From assembly GCA_023055505.1 (NCBI GenBank), contig JALIRH010000001.1, positions 99,976,283 to 100,040,282 of the forward strand: 64,000 bases of DNA, written 5' to 3'. Below the pieces are notes generated by a model. That model was not told where the DNA came from and ran no database searches. It saw nothing but the letters and a program-made list of their open reading frames with translations. The translations under genes and the position numbers were made by a program. This document shows positions 1 to 10,194 of this stretch, one piece after another. The stretch comes from Callipepla californica brunnescens. Its lineage: Eukaryota; Chordata; Aves; Galliformes; Odontophoridae. Position 1 is the stretch's first letter. Each line of letters starts with the position of its first letter.

Positions 1-1394
1 CATAATGTCTGTTATAATCTTCCTGCAGCTTTTAGATTCACTATCGTCTCAATTTCAGTTTGATCACTCTCCCATTAAGCATTGCAGTGGGAAAGTTTGT
101 TGTACTTTTTAATTAGTCTTGCATCTCTTCCTTTTTTTTATTAACAGTTAGGGAAAAAAAGCTGAAAACAAAAAAGAAAAAGAAAAGGAACTCTAGACTA
201 TATGAAGTTTAAATAATGCTAGAATTTTGAAGAGATGGTTTGAATCACAAGGGTAACACTGATGAATGCATGCTTGCATTGTGTTTTCTATGGAAATTAG
301 TGCATGGTCATATCTACATGATATGTTCATACAATAAATAATTTTAAATTCCATTTGTTTCCAATGTTTATAATAAACTAAGATGGCTCACAATTGTCTT
401 GTTACCATTAATAAGAGGGAGAGGAGTTTATTTTGATATATGTGTACCCAACAGCGATATTAAGACCAAACGGATCAAATGTTAGCCCAATCAGTTTATT
501 GCTTAGGGAGGTGGGGAAGACTGGCAATAGAAAAGAGATAGGAAATAAAAGCAAGAAGTCTTTGTAGGGAGCAAGAGAGATACTCACCACTGGGAGTCCA
601 GTGTTGCTGGAGAAGACATAATCTTCATTAGTGATAGGTTGTCAGAAGTTGTGTTGTTCAGTTGATAATGACTTTTTCTTCTTCTTAACAACAGTACAAC
701 CTTGTTTTTAAGTCCAGAGTGGTTTAGTCAGCTTTCTTTGGAGTATCAGCTTCTGGTTTGTGGACCTCAGCAGGAACACCTTTATTCCCACCTTCTGGGC
801 CTAGGGAAATGCCAAATTGTATCTTGCCTTCACAGGATACAGTGGTATCATCCCTCAGTCTCCCATCCCAAGCTGGATTTATCTGATCACAGACCAGATC
901 TTCTGCCAGTAAACACTCCTGAGCACTCCCTTCCAAAGGCAAACATTTCCAAATAAATATTTTCAAATGTAAAACTGTCCACTGAGTGATGCCCACTGTC
1001 ACATAGCAACATCCACCATGTTTCTTCTAGATAAGCCAGAGTCTTATCACAAGGAATGCCTCAGAAAGCAAACTTTAAGCCATTAGAAAACAAAAATAGT
1101 TGCCTTTCACCATGATATAGTAGAATATTTCATATAAATAAAATATATTGATTATTGTAGTTTAAAACCTAAATGTAGTCAAGCATCACACAGCCACTGT
1201 CACTTCCCCTCCTCAACAGAACATGGAGAAATTATGATAATATCATGTGTAGAGATTAGGACTGGGAGAATGCTAACCAGTTACTGTCACTTGCAAAAAG
1301 ACTCAAAAGGAAGAAGATTAATGTAATTTACTGCCTATTCACATCAGACTAGAGGAGTGAGATTTAAAAGCAAATTAAAACCATATTCCTTCTA
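1..1394. other. AT-rich non-coding DNA, no gene recognised
   Basis: No recognisable gene or named repeat. Two patches are less AT-rich than their surroundings: about 410-620, and about 700-960, which is open on both strands for roughly 84-92 codons. Neither translation resembles a family I know. They may be old repeat remnants. The rest is ordinary A+T-rich sequence. Confidence 0.5.
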
Positions 1395-2005
1395 TCCACT
1401 CTTCTACCTCCTTCCCCTGAGCAAAGCAGGGGAGTGAGGAATGCAAGATGTGGTCAGTCCATAATACTTAATTTTCTGCCATTCCTTCATCTTTACTCTC
1501 TTCCCATGCTCCCCTAGGAGGCCATCTCTCCTGAACCAATCCTGCATGGGCTTCCTACAGACTGCAGTTCTTAAGGAACTGTTCCAACCTGAGTCTGTAA
1601 CATGATTCATCCTTCAGTAGTGAACTGTTCCAGCATAGATGCCAGCTCCCACCAGATCACCTGCTCCACCATGGACTTCTCTCCTCAAGCTGCACTTGGA
1701 AATCTGTTCTGCATGGTAATCCATAGGCTGCAAGGGCACGACCTGCTTTACTATGGGCCTCTTCTGGGCTGTAGGGAGCCTCTGGTCTCTGCCTGGAGAG
1801 ACCATACCCTCATTCTGCACTGATCTGCACGAATGCAGAATTGTTTCTCTCTACATTTTCTCTCTCTGTTGCTGTTGCACAGGACTTTTTCCTTTTCTTA
1901 AATGTGCTCTCCCAGAGGCACCCTTAGTATCATCACTGGCAGCTCAGCTTTGGCAGGAGTGGGTCCCTTCTGGAGCACAGCTCTAGTCTGATGTGGGGCA
2001 ACTAT
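1395..2005 (-). mobile_element. Avian ERV LTR-like fragment, minus strand
   Basis: Read on the minus strand this matches the same repeat family as 35088-35925. Shared blocks, seen here in reverse complement, are the CTTCCCCTGAG end near 1410, the GTGGTCAGTCC block near 1450, the CCACCATGGACTTCTC block near 1670, the TTCTGCACTGATCTGCA block near 1815, and the TTAAATGTGCTCTCCCAGAG block near 1898. I know such sequences as part of a long avian endogenous retroviral LTR, probably ERVL-like. That class assignment is from memory. The conserved 3' end of the LTR is missing here, so this is a truncated copy. Open frames of 68-77 codons inside it are chance. Confidence 0.65.
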
Positions 2006-2842
2006 CAAATGCTTATTATGTAAACTTGGTACTCTGAGTGACATTTGTGATTGTATCTATTTTATTTTTCCAAAATCTTTTTAATTTTAAATTCTATGAT
2101 GTGCCTTCCTAAATAACAAAACAGACTGTAGTACACTTCAACTTTATAAACCTACTAAACTACATAAGTATTACGTTTATAGTGTTTTGAACAAGACTGT
2201 TCTTTTTTTCAATCTATTGGTTCTCTAAATTTATTTTCAATGTAAATTTTAATATTGTATTGGCATTTAAAATTTGGTAATATCTGTGTAAACAATTGAA
2301 TATTCACTTCTTATTTAATACCATATTCTGCCATTATTACATGCGCAGATCAGATCAATGGTAGCAAGCAGTTTCTTAGTACTATGGGGAATTATGCTAC
2401 AATATGCAAAGTGCTAATTTCCTAACATTGTAATTAAAGTTTCTGTGTGACAAACTTTCAAAATTAGATGCAAGTCTCCAGTGTTTAAGAATGTCTGAAT
2501 CATTTGCCACCATGCTTGAGTACCTTTTCTCCTCAAAGTATTCACAAAACTGACTTAGTGTGGGTTTAGGAAATTGTTTGTTTGTGTTATTTTATTTGCC
2601 TTTTGTGACATAAAAGGTAAATACATCATATGTCACAAAGGCAGAAAATTGACTGCTGTCTCCTGCAAATACTACTGAAAGTACAACATCTAGATATGTG
2701 TTAATAACATAATTGTTATTGTGGATAACAATGAGAGCAGGGTTTTTGACACTTTTTCTCTGAATGTTTTAAGTAAAGTCCTACTACATTATTCCTAAGA
2801 TTTTTAAAGCTTTGGAAATATAAGGTTGTATCAAAAATGTCC
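2006..2842. other. AT-rich non-coding DNA
   Basis: Unique-looking, strongly AT-rich DNA with no repeat, tail or open frame that I can support. Confidence 0.5.
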
Positions 2843-3035
2843 CGAAAATCAGACTTCTTTTTCTGGCTTAGTTTTTACTGTGGTGATGACTAAAGAGGAA
2901 GCTTCTGCAGCTGAACCTCTGTATGATGAGTTTGGCCAGGCCCTTGCTACTTTTGAGGCCGTGTCATTTCTTTTAAAAACCCTCAGCAAATCTGAAACTC
3001 CTTTATCTTTCAGCAGTTCTTTAGGCTTCATGATA
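2843..3035 (-). pseudogene. Possible short coding-like island, unidentified
   Basis: A 60-codon minus-strand frame (2849-3031) runs from ATG to a stop. It uses GCC, CTG and GGC codons more than the surrounding DNA does, and gives a Lys/Ser/Ala-rich peptide beginning MKPKELLKDKGVSDLL. The opposite strand is also open for about 70 codons, which weakens the case. I do not recognise the peptide. It has no poly(A) tail, clear splice sites or frame extension. It could be a fragment of a processed pseudogene, a stray exon, an old repeat or chance. Confidence is low. Confidence 0.2.
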
Positions 3036-4901
3036 TAAAATATATGTAGCAGTAAAATACTCTTAGGGAACTAATTAGGAAAGAAAACTATATTTATGCT
3101 CCAGAAACAAGTAACCCAGGAGGATTAAAGGTTTCAGACTGACAGAAACTGTAATTTAATTTTCCTAAATATTTTTCTATCTTATTTTTTTTATATTAGG
3201 AATAGAGACTATCCTTATATGTGGAAGGCACTATTCACCTTTTGCTTGGTTTGGAGAATTTCATATTTTCTAAATATGAGACATTATTTAATATTAGTAA
3301 AGCTTAAAAGTGATGGTGAAAGTGTTTCTTTCCTGCGCCATCTTTTTTCATGACTATCGTGTGAAGGAAGGAATTGGAAAATACTGAATGATGTACATTT
3401 TTACACGAGGAATTTTGATTTCCAGTCTAAAGGTAAAGTATATAAAATCAGGTGGTCATTCATCTAATTTTAACATTGGTCACTGTAGTGCCATCCAAAA
3501 GTTCTTATAAAAATATCAAAGTAAGTATCCCTCACCTAGTGTAGATGAACATCACAGTTTTATCCAGAAATAGGTATCTGAATACATTCCACCTAGCTCA
3601 TCTAATTTCTCTCAGTCTGCTTCCTTGTCTCTCCTTCAACTTGAAATACTAACCATACTTTTGTCTAGTTTCAATTTAGAACAGTTTTTCTAACATCATA
3701 TTTGCAATGAAATGTTATGTTTCTAAAGTTTATGTGTACTCTAAGTTTTTTTCAAAGATTCTGAAGAAGCTCTTGCATCCCATTCTTTTATATTTGCTAT
3801 TCTAAAAACACACACTGTCCCTATAAATCTTTCCTTCAGTTAATTCAATAAAAAAAAAAACTGTGGAAGGAACATTAAAAAAATAAGAAAGTTCACGTTA
3901 ATTAAAGCAAAAAATCTACCTAACAAGCCTAGTGTCTTTTAATTAGCAGTACAATGAGGGAGGAGAAGCTAAATGTATTAAAACTCCAAATATCCCTCTC
4001 TCTGAGGTAGAAACCTGCACGTGTTCAGTCTCCCATTTCAGCCACTTTCGCTTTTGCCATATTCCTTAGGAATTTCAAGAATACGTAGTGGAAAAAAAAG
4101 TATTTAGAACTTTTTTCCTGTTGAAGTTCTAGAGCAGACACTTAAACCTTTCTTAATCTTTCAAATCTCCTGTTAAGGATAACTCTACTTGTTAGACAAA
4201 CTTTGCTGGCTGAATGCTTTGCCCAAAGACAGTTGGCTAGTCACTTCTAATATTTTTATAGGTATTTCATAAATCAAATTTCTTGATGGGCTTTGATCTT
4301 ATGTGCGGATATTTTTACATACTTCAGAACTTGCTCAGCAAGATCATCACTGTAGATATTAGTTCTAGAAAGCCTGAGAAAAAGAAGTCAAATATTTTCT
4401 TATAACACTCAGTAACACGAGATTGAAATTTTTCTTTATAGCTCTGTTTTATATGTCATATGGCTGAATTACGTTGAGGTAAAAAATATGTTACTTGACA
4501 AAACAGCAATGCCTTTATTAAGAGGCTTTCCTGTTTCATTAGATTTTATTTTTCTGCAGATCAACAGAACTCTGGAAATAAAGCTGTGGGCACTATGTGT
4601 TAAGTTTATGCACTGTATATTTAGAAGTTTACCATTGCTCATTAGGGGCTCTTATTTTGATCTTTCGGAAGCGTATGAATATATTTTAATGTTTCTGTAT
4701 AGTGTTTTGCCATTCCATTGCCTGAAATACACACCCAGGTGATGTGAAAACAGTTTTAGTGCAGCATTCATCGTCAACGTGGGAGCAAAAAAAGTAGTCA
4801 GAGTTATACAGGTCTAAGCAATTGATGCTTCTAATCTAGCACAAACTGCTAAATAATTTAAAACTCTAGACAAACAAACATAGAGGAGTGTTGCGATTCA
4901 T

Positions 4902-4940
4902 ATTTTATTTTGTTTGTTTGTCTGTTTTGTTTTGTTTGTA
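4902..4940. repeat. TTTG/TTTTG simple repeat
   Basis: Degenerate run of TTTG and TTTTG units on the plus strand. Its translation produces a Lys/Gln/Thr/Asn-rich end in an overlapping minus-strand frame, a reminder that this frame is not a gene. Confidence 0.8.
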
Positions 4941-6038
4941 AGAGATTTGTAATGATGTAAAAATCTGAATTTTGAAATAAACACAGGCAATCTTATGTGA
5001 TACCTAAAAGAAAAATGCTGCTTATTTTCCTCAGGTAGATGTATTGAATATAGTATTTCCATCTTTATTAATTCTTGTGTAGTACCTACATGCACAGAAA
5101 AGCATATAGCAAATAAATGTTTTGGACAATTGCTTTTAAGCAATGAACAAAGCTTGTTCTTACAAACGTAAGATTTCTTTTGAGAGTTATGATTTGTTTG
5201 CTTCCTACTCTTTATCCAATGGATGCATAAGCAACATTTCCAGTACCTCATGCCTGCATGTAGGACTAACCCAGGAACAAACACAGAGTGAAATAACAAA
5301 GACAAGTTATTTGCATTGGGAAGAAAAGTGAGATCAATGATACACTCTGTAGAAGAGAATGACAATTAAGATAAATAATATGCTATGCTATTTAGCATGT
5401 TTTCTATAAAATATTTTGCACACAGTCTTGTGCACATTTCTCTTCTTTTTGAGTTAGTAACTGAGCACTTTGTAAAGCCGTGAACACTGTTGGCACAGAT
5501 CTCTGGATCTCCCCTGGGTTTCTCCTAGTTTTTTATCACATTGCTACTAAAGCACTCAAACTAAATGCTGAATACGTAACTTGTTTCTAATTAGATAACC
5601 TCTGTTTGCAAAATCTGTGACAAAAAAAAAAAGGTGCTTTTCTAAATCTAATCTGGATAAAGGCAAGTCATTATGAATAGATTGTGATATGTCAAAAGGT
5701 TCTATCAAACAAAAGGAGGTGTTTTCATGCATTCCCCCGGAGCCCTGCTATCCTGATGGTAATTTTAAATTTGAAATATATTATCATTTAAAGAGCCTGG
5801 AAGACGTAAAGAATTAATTCTCTCTACTAAAGTCAACAAATAATTATGAGTGCAGGATTAGATTGATAGATTAGTGGCATGGTAAATTAAAGTAAAACAG
5901 GAAGGGGTATATTAAATCAATCTAGCTACTTTGAAATTCTTTATTAATTCTCTATTTGGGAATTTTAAAAGGCTAATATTGATGACACAGCCTTGGCATC
6001 TGTGGGGATCTAACTTTAAGAGATTTAAAAATATAGCT

Positions 6039-6054
6039 GTATATATATATATAT
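6039..6054. repeat. Short (TA)n microsatellite
   Basis: About eight TA units followed by a T-tract. Too short to say more. Confidence 0.8.
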
Positions 6055-8639
6055 GTTTTTTTTTAATATGTGTATTTTGTCTAACCTCATGGACAGCATG
6101 GTATTAAGCTTACTGGGTTTTTGTATTGATCAGGACTGCACTTTGTGATCTGAATCTTACACTTCTCTGTTCAAACCAGACCATACTAGAATTAACCGGA
6201 AGTAAAACCTCTTATGATGTGTCCAGCATGAATGCCAAATCCTCAGCATAGGTTGTTTTGTTTAGAGATGCATTCATACTGAGCCACACTGCTAGCTAAT
6301 TAAACATAGAGTATGTTCCTGGAACAACTGGAGGCTTCAGTGAAAGATGGATGAATCCAGGTCTCAGCAGTACTTCAGCCAAGATCATTTTCTGCACATC
6401 TTATTTTAGCATTTAAACATTCTATAGCATACTAGAAACAATCAAACAGAAAAAGTTATATAGGACCATGACTGTCACATCTGCTCAAGATTTCATACAC
6501 ATTCACTAACCTCTAGTTCTCTTTCCATATTGCATTGAACTTTACATCTTTACAAAAACAATGAATGAAAAAAAGAAATCCAACATCCTGATTTTGGCCC
6601 CATGTTTCTTTTGGTGTTAATGAGTTGAGAACCTGTACAAGAAATGAAACTACATCCTTAACTTTGATATTTGGCTAAAAGCTTTTTTATACATTTTATA
6701 GAATGAGTAAACTGTAGAACTGACAAAGCAATGCCTCATTTTACTCATTCATTCCTCTGACATGCTGTTGGCAGCTGCTAAAAGAGACATTATCACTTTG
6801 CCTTCTTAGAAGTTTGAGGTAAACTGGAGCTATGGTTTGGTGTGGATTAGCAAAATATGTGAGATGAAATACAGCACTGCTCAACAAAGGCCTTTCTTTT
6901 AAACTCTTGGATGCTAGAAAAAGATTGTGACAAAGAGAGGGTGCGCCTGAAAGGGCTGCTGAACGCTTGAGTGGCAGCTCTCTGTGTGACGAGTCTTGAG
7001 GGATTGGATACTTAAATCTTAATTACAAAAAACAATCATCATCAGGTATTAAAACCCCATAGGGAAATTGAAAGGCTCAGTGAAGAAAATCCCAATAGCA
7101 GAGATCTGCTCTACGCAAATTTAATTGACTCATATTATACAAATAAACCTGATATTTTTTAATTTTTTTCAAGTCTCTGTAAGAAATTGTTGAGTGATTC
7201 TCTTCAGAGCAGATGCTGTGGAAAAGGCAGGGGGGCAGGGTTTTCAACCTGAAGATATTCAGTGATTGCCTAATGAAGAGCCAAATGCCACAGCTGACCA
7301 ACTTTTTTAGAACAATCTGTAATGCAACTGAAAGCAGGAAATATTTTAATGACTAAATGCCAAGCATTTTCAGAACATACAATGAGAAAAACAATATATA
7401 ATTTTGTTTTATAAATTGCTTTTATGATATAAGCACATAATAAAAAACAATTAGAGAAACTACATTGTTAGGCATTAAAGTTTCCTTAAGCATAGAAAAA
7501 GTGTGTCATTTCAGAAGCGTTCGAAAAAGAATGGATTATATTATCATTCCTCGGAGCTGAAGCAGATTGGCAGTCACTGTTAGTGATATATTTTGTGGTA
7601 GTTGTGTGCTGGAATGTAAACAAGGAGTCAATTTGGATTTTCTAGTTAAAGAGTGGACAATTAAAATCTTTCATAAACAATGAAATAGTTCTGTCATACT
7701 CAGTTAAGAGTCTGGTTAACAATGACATTTCTTATTCTTTTATACATATTAGCCATTTCTGTTATTGTACATGACTGATCTGATAGGAAATATAAGGTTC
7801 ATATACTAATGACACCAGGAGTTCTTAGTAAATACTACATTTGTTCGGTACTCTATGAACCTTATTTACATCAGCAAAATCATGGTGACAAAAAGACAGC
7901 TGGTCACTTCCTCATACTCTTAGAATATTTTTTCTAAAAAATTTTCTCAAGGATAGAGAGCCATGGCACTTAAATTTCCTTTCTCCCCCAGTTTTTTTCT
8001 CAAGTATGATAGCTGCAGGATAAGAAGGACTGGATCTCTTTATCTTCATACACACGAGGAAACCTAGAGTGGCAGTGTCATATAACGTAATCTACTTTGT
8101 GATATCTATATTTTTTCAGATACACCTCAACTTAAAAAGGTATGTTAATGATTAAATGCCCCTTTTCGATGGCTTTATCTCTTAATGCAGTAAAAAATAT
8201 TGAAAATTTTATTTTTAATACTAAATTATAGAAAAAAGATTGTTTATTCTTTTTGAAATAGGATTTCTTTAATTATAATTTTAAACAGCTGTCTTCCTGG
8301 CATCCTCTGTAACAGACTGAGAATACATGAACAATAAATCACATTTTTGGTATCTGACTATAAATTATATAGTGTCTAATTTTAGTTGTTTTAAATAGAT
8401 ATACTTGATTTTTTTCATAACTATATTTTTCCTTGAGTATTTTTCTGGTTCTCCTAATGTCAGGCAACTAAAATCTGACATTATCAGAAACTTATTTATT
8501 TTCACAGTTTCTTAAAAATTTCAAGTACACCATTTCATTAATTCATTTATTTTTGTTCCATAGTTTTCAGTTTAAGTCATATAAATTTGTACTGACTGTG
8601 GCTGGAATTGAGTGATTTCTATTCAAAAGAGACATGATG

Positions 8640-8715
8640 GTGTTGTTTTAAATTTATGACCAAAGAATTGTTGATAATGGTGGAGTTCAGAATCCTCAGG
8701 ATGTCAAAGGGGTGC
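8640..8715 (+). mobile_element. CR1 LINE, 5' piece of a copy split by an LTR
   Basis: The plus strand around 8675-8705 encodes a match to the CR1 ORF2 stretch usually read as MVEFRILR. This lies just upstream of the region resumed at 9294. The two pieces join in the expected CR1 order once the LTR at 8716-9288 is set aside. The left boundary is approximate. The element is a 5'-truncated non-LTR retrotransposon and is not functional. Confidence 0.7.
8711..8715. other. Target-site duplication GGTGC (left)
   Basis: Five bases directly before the LTR. The same five bases follow its last base (9289-9293). A 5-bp duplication fits ERVL- or ERVK-type integrases. Confidence 0.85.
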
Positions 8716-9288
8716 TGTCATGGTTTTATGATTTTTGTTATATTATCGATATTCCACATCAGAACATCATGTAGTGTATTGGGAGTTAAAGAGTTAATGC
8801 TCTAGCTGCGTGGATCATCAATAGTTATGGATATGCCTGTCTCAGAAGAGAAGAACTATATTCACCAGAGGACTGTGCGATGCTTTGCATTTTTACTTGT
8901 TTCCGCTCAGAGGGAAAGATTGTCTGCGGTCACGGGACCGTCTCTCTTCCCTTCAGGATTGAGCTCAGCAGCGGGTGTGTGTTGCAGCTGTCCACCTTCA
9001 GCGTTAGCATAAGGCCTTCAGATTATCGGACACTCTCTCTTGCTCATTTTATTTGATTCATTAGCTTCAACTCCATTTATACCGTATTACACTGTGTTAT
9101 TTTGCTTTCTGATGTGTTACTTAGTAAATTAGCTTTCCTCCTCAGATCATAGCTGCTGTTTTGTTCCTAGGACCATTTCCCTTCTCCTTTTTTCCCTTCC
9201 CCCTTCCTCTCCCCCAGGATGTGGGCCTGTGGGTCCCCTGCCTCAATTATCATGGTACCGGGTCAAACTGACCTGCAAACTGTTGACA
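8716..9288 (+). mobile_element. Complete solo LTR of an avian ERV (ERVL-like)
   Basis: A 573-bp LTR with canonical ends: it starts TGTCATGG and ends GTTGACA, giving the inverted terminal pair TGTCA/TGACA. It is flanked by the 5-bp direct repeat GGTGC, so both boundaries are fixed from the sequence. A C/T-rich block near 9178-9220 and the ending resemble an LTR family I recall from chicken, where the copies begin with the same TGTCATGGTTTT motif. No internal retroviral genes are present, so this is a solo LTR left by LTR-LTR recombination. It sits inside a CR1 ORF2 remnant and is therefore younger than that CR1. A 258-bp 3' portion of the same family lies at 34310-34567. The 61-codon frame at 8827-9012 is not a gene. 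Confidence 0.85.
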
Positions 9289-9293
9289 GGTGC
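9289..9293. other. Target-site duplication GGTGC (right)
   Basis: Second copy of the 5-bp direct repeat flanking the solo LTR, identical to 8711-8715. Confidence 0.85.
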
Positions 9294-9855
9294 ACAGCAA
9301 GCATGCTACTCTGGACTTCGGGAGAGCAGACTTCAAACTCTTTGGGGAACTACCTGACATGAGAGAAAGTCCTGGAGGGAAGAGGAATTCAAGAAATCTG
9401 GTTGGTGTTCAAAGGGCATCTCCTCCAAGCCAAGAAGCAGTTCATCCTGAGAACAAAGAAGGCAGGCAAGAATGCCAAGAGGACTCTGTGGATCAACAAG
9501 GAGCTCCTGGATTACTTAAGTGTGTAAAGAAAGTCTATAGGGAGTCGAAGCAGGAGCAGGTTATCTGGGAGGACTACAGAGAAGCTGTCCAAGTAGCCAA
9601 GAATCAGGTTAAGAAAGGTAAAACCCATACAGAATTAAATTTAGGCAGGGACATAAGAAGGAACAAGATGAAATTTTGCAGGTTTATCATGACAGAAAGA
9701 AAGTCAGGTAAGTTCAATAATTAAGTTCAATAGTTCAGTTAAGTTCAATAAGTCCTGCACCTGGTTCAGGGCAATCCCTATCAAAGATACAGGTTGGGCT
9801 GAGAATGGCTTGGGAGCAGCACTGAGGAGAAGGATTTGGGGGCGTCAGTAAGAAT
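9294..9855 (+). mobile_element. CR1 LINE ORF2 remnant (3' of the LTR insertion)
   Basis: The plus-strand frame at 9290-9724 reads as the CR1 ORF2 segment linking the endonuclease to the reverse transcriptase: ATLDFGRADFKLFGELPD is followed by a Lys/Arg-rich helical stretch with WINKELLDYL-like and ELNLGRDIRRNK-like blocks. At about 9711-9750 the match jumps past the whole RT core to the segment usually read as KVLHLGQGNP (about 9750-9840). The jump is marked by several short copies of AGTTCAATA. The copy is thus internally deleted by at least several hundred bases and is inactive. The right limit is approximate. Confidence 0.8.
9711..9750 (+). repeat. Short direct repeats at a CR1 deletion junction
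   Basis: AGTTCAATA-like units recur about four times, with TTAAG between them, exactly where the CR1 match jumps from upstream of the RT core to downstream of it. In intact CR1 the downstream segment begins AAGTTCAAC, so the repeat looks like local duplication of the resumed sequence. Confidence 0.65.
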
Positions 9856-9899
9856 CTGTCAGCAGATACACCTAGAACTGTTGGATCAGATTGAATCAG

Positions 9900-10194
9900 A
9901 TATGTCAAAGAGATATTGCATGCTATACAGTCCTTCTGAGCAACAAATACGGGGAGGAGATTTTGGAAAAAGTCTGTTGCTCAGAGACTGACTGGACATC
10001 AGTTTGTTGTGGGTGGTGCTGAGTGACTGCATTCTCATCCCTGTTTTTCTCTTACCTTCATTTATTAAACTGCTTTTATCTTGGTGCAAAAGATTTTTTT
10101 TAATGGCTTTTCGTCATCCAGTGCTTTCTCCTGTCCTCTTGTGTGCAGAGTGAGTGAGCTGCTGCTGGGTGCTCAGCTGCTAAGGTCAACCCAC
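9900..10194 (+). mobile_element. 3' fragment of an avian ERV LTR
   Basis: The plus strand contains the LTR landmarks GGACATCAG, GTGGTGCTGAGTGACTGCAT and TTTATTAAACTG (ATTAAA polyadenylation signal at 10064-10069). It then has TTTTATCTTGG and a GTGAGTGAGCTGCTG...GTGCTCAGCTGC tail that I know from avian ERVL-like LTRs. The upstream part of U3 is missing or too diverged to place. The left limit is uncertain. The copy directly follows the CR1 remnant and may mark another insertion into or beside it. Confidence 0.6.

Larger units (their letters stand above)
3036..8639. other. Long AT-rich non-coding stretch
   Basis: About 5.6 kb with no gene or recognised transposon. It holds a TTTG-rich run at 4902-4940, a short (TA)n at 6039-6054 and scattered poly(A)/poly(T) tracts. 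The 155-codon minus-strand frame at 4898-5365 ends in translated low-complexity sequence (repeated Thr-Asn-Lys) and has no recognisable domain. The block at about 6770-7075 is repeat-free and less monotonous, with a GGATTAG-type homeodomain-like site, a CAGCTG E-box and a TTAATTA-type core, so it is a candidate for conservation testing. Confidence 0.5.

Noticed and set aside
4898..5365. 155-codon minus-strand open frame
   Set aside because: It lacks any domain-like pattern, ends in translated TTTG repeat and has AT-driven composition. Length alone is not enough in DNA this AT-rich.
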